A stretch of 64,000 nucleotides of DNA. Source: Pseudomonadota bacterium (GTDB lineage Bacteria; Pseudomonadota; Gammaproteobacteria; Burkholderiales; Burkholderiaceae_C). Location of the stretch: the NCBI GenBank assembly GCA_029780695.1, contig JAKOYD010000041.1, forward strand, positions 20,153-84,152, in the 5' to 3' direction. Of the stretch, positions 58,347 to 64,000 are shown piece by piece (position 1 is the stretch's first letter; every line of letters starts with the position of its first letter). The translations under genes were made by a program, and so were the position numbers. The notes below the pieces were generated by a model. That model ran no database searches. It saw only the letters and a list, made by a program, of their open reading frames with translations, and had not been told where the DNA came from.

Positions 58347-58412
58347 CCATGCACGCGCCCGCCCTGGGCTGCGTGCGCTGGCGGCCTCTGCCCGGGCGCG
58401 CCGCCGCCCCTA

Positions 58413-59747
58413 TCAGAGGATGTAGCGCGACAGGTCTTCGTCGCGGCTCAGCGCGGCCAGGCGGGCGTCGACGTAGGCGGCGTCGATGGTGACCGTCTGC
58501 CCTTCCAGCCGGGTGGCGGCAAAGCTCACGTCGTCCAGCAGCCGCTCCATCACCGTGGACAGGCGGCGTGCGCCGATGTTCTCGGTCGACTCGTTGACCG
58601 CGCAGGCGATCTCGGCCAGACGCGAGATGCCCTCGGGCGTAAAGCTCAGGGTGACGCCTTCGGTGGCCAGCAGCGCCTGGTACTGGCGCACCAGGTTGGC
58701 GTCGGTCTGCGTCAGGATCGCTTCGAAGTCCTGCACGCTGAGCGAAGCCAGCTCAACGCGGATCGGCAGACGACCCTGCAGTTCGGGAATCAGGTCGCTG
58801 GGCCGCGCCAGGTGAAAGGCGCCCGAGGCGATGAACAGAATGTGGTCGGTGCGCACCATGCCGTACTTGGTGTTGACGGTGGTGCCTTCGACCAGCGGCA
58901 GCAGGTCGCGCTGCACGCCCTGGCGCGACACCTCGGCCGTGCTGCCGCCTTCGCCGCCGCGCGAGGCCACCTTGTCGATCTCGTCGATGAAGACGATGCC
59001 GTTCTGCTCGAGGTTGCGCACGGCCTCGGTGCGGATCTCGTCTTCGTTCACCAATTTGACGGCTTCTTCGTCCACCAGCAGCTTCATGGCTTCGCCGATC
59101 TTCACGCGCCGCGTCTTGCGGCGGCCGGCGTTCAGGTTGCCCAGCATGCCCTTCAGCTGCTCGGCCATGTCTTCCATGCCGGGCGGGCCCATGATCTCCA
59201 TGGTGGGCGCGGGCTGGGCCAGGTCGACCTCGATCTCCTTGTCGTCGAGCTGGCCCTCGCGCAGCTTCTTGCGAAAACCCTGGCGCGCGGCGCCGTCGCT
59301 GCTGGGCGCGTTGCTGCCGTCGGCGTGGCGCGCGGGCGGCAGCAACACGTCAAGAATGCGGTCCTCGGCCAGGTCTTCGGCGCGTGTGCGGTGCGCCTTC
59401 ATGGCCTGCTCGCGCTGCTGCTTGACGGCCATCTCGGCCAGGTCGCGGATGATGGAATCGACGTCTTTGCCGACGTAGCCCACCTCGGTGAACTTGGTCG
59501 CCTCGACCTTGATGAAAGGCGCGTTGGCGAGGCGCGCCAGACGCCGCGCAATCTCGGTCTTGCCGACGCCGGTGGGGCCGATCATCAGGATGTTCTTGGG
59601 CGTGATCTCGGGCCGCAGCTTTTCATCGACCTGCTGGCGCCGCCAGCGGTTGCGCAGCGCAATGGCGACGGCGCGCTTGGCGTCCTGCTGGCCGACGATG
59701 TGGCGGTCGAGTTCGGAGACGATCTCCTGCGGGGTCATGCTGGACAT
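58413..59747 (-). CDS. hslU: ATP-dependent protease ATPase subunit HslU
   Basis: This 444-residue AAA+ unfoldase partners HslV in a bacterial proteasome-like protease. It has [20 protein letters not shown], Walker [10 protein letters not shown], the pore motif GYVGKDVDS, Walker [10 protein letters not shown] and the C-terminal LSRYIL that inserts into HslV. An intermediate (I) domain lies around residues 110-220. It follows hslV by 78 bp. Confidence 0.97.
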   Translation of the reverse strand: MSSMTPQEIVSELDRHIVGQQDAKRAVAIALRNRWRRQQVDEKLRPEITPKNILMIGPTGVGKTEIARRLARLANAPFIKVEATKFTEVGYVGKDVDSIIRDLAEMAVKQQREQAMKAHRTRAEDLAEDRILDVLLPPARHADGSNAPSSDGAARQGFRKKLREGQLDDKEIEVDLAQPAPTMEIMGPPGMEDMAEQLKGMLGNLNAGRRKTRRVKIGEAMKLLVDEEAVKLVNEDEIRTEAVRNLEQNGIVFIDEIDKVASRGGEGGSTAEVSRQGVQRDLLPLVEGTTVNTKYGMVRTDHILFIASGAFHLARPSDLIPELQGRLPIRVELASLSVQDFEAILTQTDANLVRQYQALLATEGVTLSFTPEGISRLAEIACAVNESTENIGARRLSTVMERLLDDVSFAATRLEGQTVTIDAAYVDARLAALSRDEDLSRYIL

Positions 59748-59762
59748 GGCGGACTATTTATA

Positions 59763-59818
59763 AGAAATCGGGCTGCAGAGCTTGCCAATCAAGCGCGGCC
59801 AGCTATCAATTTGATGGC
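59763..59818 (+). repeat. Dispersed AGCTATCAAAAAT repeat, copy 12 (hslV-hslU gap)
   Basis: The stem GCTTGCCAATCAAGC is followed by GCGGCCAGCTATCAATTTGA. It fills the 78-bp gap between hslV and hslU, so a hairpin forms in the hslVU transcript. Confidence 0.8.
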
Positions 59819-59825
59819 AGTTGGA

Positions 59826-60371
59826 TCAGAGCGATTCAACCGTGTGGTGCATGTTGGTGTAGATGCACAGCTCGCCGGCGATCTCCAGCGCCTTCTTGAC
59901 GATCTGGTCGGCCGGCAGTTCGGTGTGGTCGAGCAGCGCCTTGGCCGCCGCCTGCGCGTAGGCGCCACCGGAGCCAATGGCGACCAAGCCGTGCTCGGGC
60001 TCCAGCACATCGCCGTTGCCGGTGATGATGAGCGAGGCCTCCTTGTCGGCCACCGCCAGCATGGCTTCGAGCCGGCGCAGCACGCGGTCGGTGCGCCAGT
60101 CCTTGGTCAGCTCGATGGCGGCGCGCGTCAGGTGACCCTGGTGCTTTTCAAGCTTGGCCTCAAAGCGCTCAAACAGCGTGAATGCATCGGCCGTCGCCCC
60201 CGCAAAACCGGCCAGGACCTTGCCGTGGTACAGCCGCCGCACCTTGCGGGCCGAACCCTTGACGACGATGTTGCCCAGCGTGACTTGACCATCACCGCCA
60301 ATGGCGACCTGCCAACCTTCCGGCGTCTTGCGCCGCACACTGACGATGGTGGTGCCGTGAAATGATTCCAT
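59826..60371 (-). CDS. hslV: ATP-dependent protease peptidase subunit HslV
   Basis: This 181-residue Ntn hydrolase begins [15 protein letters not shown]. The catalytic nucleophile is the first Thr after the six-residue propeptide, which must be removed; gamma-proteobacterial HslV needs only Met removal. [21 protein letters not shown] and [15 protein letters not shown] match the family. It is the first gene of hslVU. Confidence 0.96.
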   Translation of the reverse strand: MESFHGTTIVSVRRKTPEGWQVAIGGDGQVTLGNIVVKGSARKVRRLYHGKVLAGFAGATADAFTLFERFEAKLEKHQGHLTRAAIELTKDWRTDRVLRRLEAMLAVADKEASLIITGNGDVLEPEHGLVAIGSGGAYAQAAAKALLDHTELPADQIVKKALEIAGELCIYTNMHHTVESL

Positions 60372-60461
60372 CGCGCGCAGATGGGGGCGAGACGGTCGGT
60401 CTTCAAGGAGATCCGCGAAACGCAGTCACCTCATGTGGCGCTGCGCAGCAAGCGCCGGAAA

Positions 60462-60564
60462 AGGCCGCGGAGCAGGCCACCCGGGAACGCCGTGCTCGGG
60501 GTCTCCCCGAGCGCCAGCGTTGTCCCCCTTGGGGGGATGGCGCCGCAGGCGACTCAGGGGGGGG
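60462..60564. repeat. GC-rich palindromic repeat (hslV upstream gap)
   Basis: AGGCCGCGGAGCAGGCCACC, GGAACGCCGTG, a CTCGGGG/CCCCGAG stem, GCGTTGTCCCCCTTGGGGGG and GCGACTCAGGGGGG identify it as the same family as the copies at 41871 and 54483. It lies against the stop of the STAS-domain gene. Confidence 0.8.
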
Positions 60565-60566
60565 CG

Positions 60567-62321
60567 TCAGTCCGTCCTTAGCATCACCCGCGCCGAGTCG
60601 TTGATCCCGATCACGCCAAAGAACGCCGCCACCAGCCGATTGACCTGCTTGAAGGTGACCTGGTGGCCCCGCCCCTGCTGCTCCATCGACCAGTTCAGCA
60701 GATCGCCTGCGGCACCGAAATCGACCCGCAGCAACTGGCGGCAGTTGACCTCGAAAGAGGTGGCTTCGCGCGCGGCCACCAGCGGCTTCAGCGCCTCTTC
60801 GGCGGTGCCCAGGTACTCGCCGGCCAGCGTCGCCTTGACCACGCCGGGTTCGATGGCGCCGGGGGTGCCGGCGTAGGGCTGCGTGAGGCCGAAGGTCGGC
60901 AGCGGGACGTTGGGCGCTTCGGCGTCGGCATCGCTGGGTGGCGGCAGCGTCTGCCCATCTTCGGCCAGTGCGCGGTAACTGCTCTTGGGCTCTTCCCAGG
61001 CCGGCGGCGAGACTTCGTAGGTGACGCAGTAGTTGAGCGCCACCAGCTCGAACTCGTCCATCTCGCCCAGCACGCGCAACAGCGCCAGGCGCGCTTCCCA
61101 CCACTCGGGGTCGACGCTGCGGTCGTCGGTCGGCGAGCGCTCGCTCAGCGCCTGCAGCAGCCGCTCGGCACCCAGAAACTTCAGCTGCGCCGGTGTCTCG
61201 CCCCAGCGCTTGAGCACGTCGAGCAAGGCCGGCAAGGCCGCCGGCTCGACCGTCTTCAGATACCGCCAGTCGATGCGCCAGGGCGGCGCATGACGGTCCA
61301 TGGTGGCCTTGAGCGCGGCCACCGATTGCGTGCCCACGGTGGAAGGGCAAGTCCAGTTGAAGAGGCCGGTGCTGACGGCGGTCGGTGCCACCGCGATGGG
61401 CGCCGGCGCAGAGGCCGCTTCGGTCACCACCGCCCACTGCGGCGCCGAGCGGCCGAACAGGGCGGCAAAGCCAAAGGCGGCGTCGTCGAACTTGGTCGCC
61501 TCGCCCATGCAGCGGTAGAGGTCGAACAAGGTGAGCCAGGTGTGCACGTCCTCGCGCCGGCTGCCACCTTCGGCCACCAGATCGAGCAGCACCGCCTCGG
61601 CCCCCGCCGCGTCGCCGTTGGCAAAGCGAATGGCGGCTTCCTCGATTTCCGGGTCCTGCTTGGCGGCGGCCATGACCTCGACGTTGAACTCGGGCACCTC
61701 GCCCAGCAGGCGGGCAGAGGGCACCGGAACCGGAACCGGCGCGGACGCCTGCGCGACGGGTGCCGGCGCCTGGGTCGGACTTTGCGCAAAATCCAGCGGC
61801 GCGATCTGCTCCAGGGTCACGGTGGGCGCAAACGCTGGCGGCGGCGGCCCGGCTGCCACGTCACGCGCCAACGGCACCGGATCGGTCGGGTCGTACGGGC
61901 GCTCGGCCGGGGCTTCACCGGCGTCGGGCCCCTGCGCGCCGACCGGCGCTGCGCCGCCGTTGCGCTTGAACCAGGCGGTCGACATCTGCGCCTCGATCTC
62001 GTCGATCTTCTTGATCGTGCGGGCGCGCTCGCCGGTGTTGGCCGGCTGGCTGCTGGGGTAGAACGAGGGGCCACCGACGGCGCCTTCCGCGTCCTTCAGC
62101 GTCTCGCGCCGCCGCGCCTTGCGCAGCATGTCGAATTCGCGGTTGCGCACGAAGTCGTTGCGGCGCTTGCGCTCGATCATCTCCTTCAAGGCCAGGCGAG
62201 ACTCGCTGTCTTCGCCCTCGCCCTCAGGCCGGTCGAGGTCGGACCAATGGGTGGTCGGACTCTTGACGAATTTGACCACCTTCGACAGCAAACCGCCGTT
62301 GGATGCGGGATCCTTGCTCAT
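60567..62321 (-). CDS. STAS-domain protein with FimV/TPR-like region, function unknown
   Basis: This 584-residue soluble protein has a charged N-terminus (ALKEMIERKRRNDFVRNREF), a long alanine/proline linker, a helical region resembling FimV/TPR segments (AAIRFANGDAAGAEAVLLDL), and a C-terminal STAS/MlaB-like domain (VNCRQLLRVDFGAAGDLLNW, HQVTFKQVNRLVAAFFGVIG). STAS domains work in anti-sigma antagonism and lipid transport. It lies between dksA and hslVU on the same strand. No specific role is assigned. Confidence 0.75.
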   Translation of the reverse strand: MSKDPASNGGLLSKVVKFVKSPTTHWSDLDRPEGEGEDSESRLALKEMIERKRRNDFVRNREFDMLRKARRRETLKDAEGAVGGPSFYPSSQPANTGERARTIKKIDEIEAQMSTAWFKRNGGAAPVGAQGPDAGEAPAERPYDPTDPVPLARDVAAGPPPPAFAPTVTLEQIAPLDFAQSPTQAPAPVAQASAPVPVPVPSARLLGEVPEFNVEVMAAAKQDPEIEEAAIRFANGDAAGAEAVLLDLVAEGGSRREDVHTWLTLFDLYRCMGEATKFDDAAFGFAALFGRSAPQWAVVTEAASAPAPIAVAPTAVSTGLFNWTCPSTVGTQSVAALKATMDRHAPPWRIDWRYLKTVEPAALPALLDVLKRWGETPAQLKFLGAERLLQALSERSPTDDRSVDPEWWEARLALLRVLGEMDEFELVALNYCVTYEVSPPAWEEPKSSYRALAEDGQTLPPPSDADAEAPNVPLPTFGLTQPYAGTPGAIEPGVVKATLAGEYLGTAEEALKPLVAAREATSFEVNCRQLLRVDFGAAGDLLNWSMEQQGRGHQVTFKQVNRLVAAFFGVIGINDSARVMLRTD

Positions 62322-62354
62322 GGCTGCCGGTACCTCCTGCGGGGAACGCCCCGA

Positions 62355-63107
62355 TCAATCGCCAAACATCTTCTGCTTGAGCTCGCGCCGCTGCTGCGCT
62401 TCCAGCGACAGCGTGGCGGTGGGCCGCGCCAGCAGGCGCGGCACGCCAATCGGCTCGCCGGTCTCGTCGCAGTAGCCGTAGTCGCCCGAGTCGATGCGGT
62501 CGATCGATTGCTCGATCTTCTTGAGCAGCTTGCGCTCGCGGTCGCGCGTGCGCAGCTCCAGCGCGTGCTCTTCCTCAATGGTGGCGCGGTCGGCCGGGTC
62601 GGGCACAACCACGGTGTCGTCGCGCAGGTTTTCGGCGGTCTGGCCGGCGTTGGCCAGGATGTCGTCTTTCAACTGCACCAGCTTCAGGCGGAAGAAGGCC
62701 AGCTGCGTGGCGTTCATGTACTCGTTGTCCGGCATGGCGATGACTTCGGCATCGCTCAGCTGGTCGACGGGCTTGGTTTTCCAGTTATTGGCCAGTTTGG
62801 GATCTTTTTTGACCGGGATCGGCACCGGTGGCGCGGCAACAGTGGGCATGGGCAACAACTTGGGTGCGGACATCGGCGGCATGGCCGGTGCACGCGAAGG
62901 GGAAGCCGCCGCCTTCTTGGCAACGGCGGAACGGGCGGGAGCGGGCGCAGGTGGGGCGGCTTTGGCGACAGGCTTGGCGGCGGGCGCGCCGGTCTTGGCG
63001 GCCGGCTTGGCCGCAGTCGTTGGCGCCTTGGCGGCCGCACGGGCGGTGGGTGCCTTGGCAGGCGTGGCCTTGGGGGAGGCCGGGCTCTTGGCAGCCGCTG
63101 GTTTCAC
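62355..63107 (-). CDS. dksA: RNA polymerase-binding factor DksA, with long basic N-terminal extension
   Basis: This 250-residue protein has the DksA coiled coil with the DxxDxA tip (DPADRATIEEE) and C-terminal globule. The zinc finger of E. coli DksA is absent: C213 and T216 stand for the first Cys pair, S234 and A237 for the second, as described for Rhodobacter DksA. About 105 N-terminal residues are rich in Ala, Pro and Lys, like histone H1 tails, and are missing from the 151-residue E. coli protein. GTG 63107 is preceded by AGGAGACGGAA. It modulates rRNA and stress promoters with ppGpp. Confidence 0.92.
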   Translation of the reverse strand: MKPAAAKSPASPKATPAKAPTARAAAKAPTTAAKPAAKTGAPAAKPVAKAAPPAPAPARSAVAKKAAASPSRAPAMPPMSAPKLLPMPTVAAPPVPIPVKKDPKLANNWKTKPVDQLSDAEVIAMPDNEYMNATQLAFFRLKLVQLKDDILANAGQTAENLRDDTVVVPDPADRATIEEEHALELRTRDRERKLLKKIEQSIDRIDSGDYGYCDETGEPIGVPRLLARPTATLSLEAQQRRELKQKMFGD

Positions 63108-63203
63108 TTCCGTCTCCTGTCGGCAAAGGCGCTATGAAGCGCGGCAGCCGACCGCATGGCGAGCAGATGAAGCAGGGTCGTTTTCATCCGATAAGCGCCC
63201 CTT

Positions 63204-63233
63204 GTTATAGACCTTCTTGGGCGACACATGCAA
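63204..63233 (-). promoter_or_regulatory. Candidate sigma-70 promoter of dksA
   Basis: On the minus strand TTGCAT (63233-63228) and TATAAC (63209-63204) are separated by 18 bp, about 95 bp before the dksA GTG. The -10 box is good; the -35 box matches only at TTG. Confidence 0.45.
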
Positions 63234-63377
63234 ACCGCCTGCCGGGGGCGGACGGTGCGTGCAAAGGCGGCGATTGTAACGATCCGCCAGCGCCATGGCG
63301 CCCGCGCACCCGCCCAAAGCCGGCAATTCGCCCGAATTCGCCCTGTTGTGGGGAAAATCGTGACGCCGGGCGCGCCA

Positions 63378-64000
63378 TCAGCCGACGGTTTCGGCCTCCG
63401 TCAGGCATTGCTCGAGCCCCTGCAGCAGGATGTCGCGCGGCAGGTCGATGCCGATGAACACCAGCTTGCTGGTGCGCGGCTCGCCCTCTTTCCAGCCTGG
63501 GCCGAGATCGCTGCCCATCAGCTGGTGCACGCCCTGGAAGATCACCTTGCGCTCGGTGCCTTTCATCCACAGCACGCCCTTGTAGCGCAGCATGCGCGGG
63601 CCGTAGATGTTGACGATGGCGCCCAGAAAGTCCTCCAGCTTGGCGGGGTCGAACGGCCGCTCGGCGCGGAACACGAAGCTCTTGACGTCATCGTCGTGAT
63701 GGTGGTGGTGGCCGTGTGCGTGCTGATGCGACGGGTGGTCGCAATGCGCGCCATGGTGGTCATGGTCGTGCTCGTGATGATCATGGTCGTGCTCGTCGGC
63801 CGCCAGAAAATCGGGGTCGATGTCCAGCTTGGCATTCAGGTTGAAGCCGCGCAGGTCGAACACTTCATTAATCGGCACTTCGCCAAAATGCACCACGCGC
63901 TGCGGCGCCCGTGGGTTCATGTGCTTCAGGCGGTGCTGCAGCGCCTCCAACTCCTGCGGGCTGACCAGATCGGCCTTGCTGATGAAGATCTGGTCGGCAA
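63378..64000 (-). CDS. COG0523/CobW-family metal GTPase, C-terminal part (5' end outside window)
   Basis: About 207 codons are visible and the frame is open to the window edge. The first visible residues, IFISKADLVSPQEL, contain the GTP-specific NKxD-type motif (SKAD). A histidine- and aspartate-rich loop with 21 His in about 37 residues follows, then the CobW C-terminal domain (FVFRAERPFDPAKLEDFL, LRYKGVLWMKGTERKVIFQG). COG0523 GTPases handle or deliver metals such as Zn, Co or Ni. It lies 270 bp upstream of dksA on the same strand. Confidence 0.9.
   Translation of the reverse strand, partial: ADQIFISKADLVSPQELEALQHRLKHMNPRAPQRVVHFGEVPINEVFDLRGFNLNAKLDIDPDFLAADEHDHDHHEHDHDHHGAHCDHPSHQHAHGHHHHHDDDVKSFVFRAERPFDPAKLEDFLGAIVNIYGPRMLRYKGVLWMKGTERKVIFQGVHQLMGSDLGPGWKEGEPRTSKLVFIGIDLPRDILLQGLEQCLTEAETVG

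Larger units (their letters stand above)
57993..58412. other. Regulatory region between hslU and mraZ
   Basis: This 420-bp gap is AT-richer than its surroundings between about 58080 and 58220. It holds the mraZ operator boxes, two DnaA-box-like 9-mers, an ATTTCAATGAAAT palindrome and a dispersed repeat near the hslU 3' end. No gene is supported. Confidence 0.7.

Noticed and set aside
63715..63800. Tandem repeat (CAT/GTG-rich stretch)
   Set aside because: It simply encodes the histidine-rich loop of the COG0523 protein.

Overview
The window is a high-GC bacterial chromosome segment. It is densely coded and mostly transcribed from the minus strand. The complete division and cell wall (dcw) cluster ending in lpxC, a DksA of the beta/alpha-proteobacterial type, Bug-family binding protein, BKACE enzymes and a family of short repeats ending in AGCTATCAAAAAT all point to Betaproteobacteria, order Burkholderiales, most likely family Comamonadaceae. 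The genus cannot be named from what is visible.

Layout. 1-8.8 kb is a catabolic block: the 3' end of an MFS transporter (+), facing a seven-gene minus-strand run (TauD/TfdA-type dioxygenase, BKACE enzyme, Bug periplasmic binding protein, quinone oxidoreductase, YeiH-type exporter, acyl-CoA ligase, second BKACE enzyme). A large MalT-like LuxR regulator (9.0-11.8 kb) lies just upstream on the same strand. 11.8-22.8 kb holds miaB, a small exported protein, a B12-dependent ribonucleotide reductase (nrdJ) interrupted by an intein, an NnrS-like membrane protein, a nitroreductase, queC and an ABC exporter. 22.8-31 kb holds an outer-membrane-like protein, a DUF1501/DUF1800 pair with an EF-hand protein, a 5'-nucleotidase, an orphan gspF and a lytic transglycosylase. 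31-39 kb holds a PatZ-like acyl-CoA synthetase/acetyltransferase fusion, a YqiA-like esterase, an RNase II family protein, a TonB-like protein, mtgA and ruvC.

39.2-58 kb is an intact dcw cluster on the minus strand: mraZ-rsmH-ftsL-ftsI-murE-murF-mraY-murD-ftsW-murG-murC-ddl-ftsQ-ftsA-ftsZ-lpxC. Most junctions are 4-bp stop/start overlaps, so the genes are probably co-transcribed and translationally coupled; palindromic repeats interrupt this at murE/ftsI, ftsW/murG, ftsA/ftsZ and ftsZ/lpxC. Upstream of mraZ are four AAGTG-type boxes at exact 10-bp spacing, which look like an MraZ operator, and two DnaA-box-like 9-mers. 58.4-64 kb holds hslU, hslV, a STAS-domain protein, dksA and a truncated COG0523 (CobW-like) metal GTPase with a histidine-rich loop.

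The most notable signals are the intein placed exactly before the catalytic cysteine of NrdJ, the possibly new acid or sulfonate degradation cluster, two families of dispersed palindromic repeats (one of them absorbed into several proteins), a duplicated and hairpin-filled ftsW/murG junction, and a nested palindrome after nrdJ. No rRNA, tRNA, CRISPR or insertion sequence was recognised.
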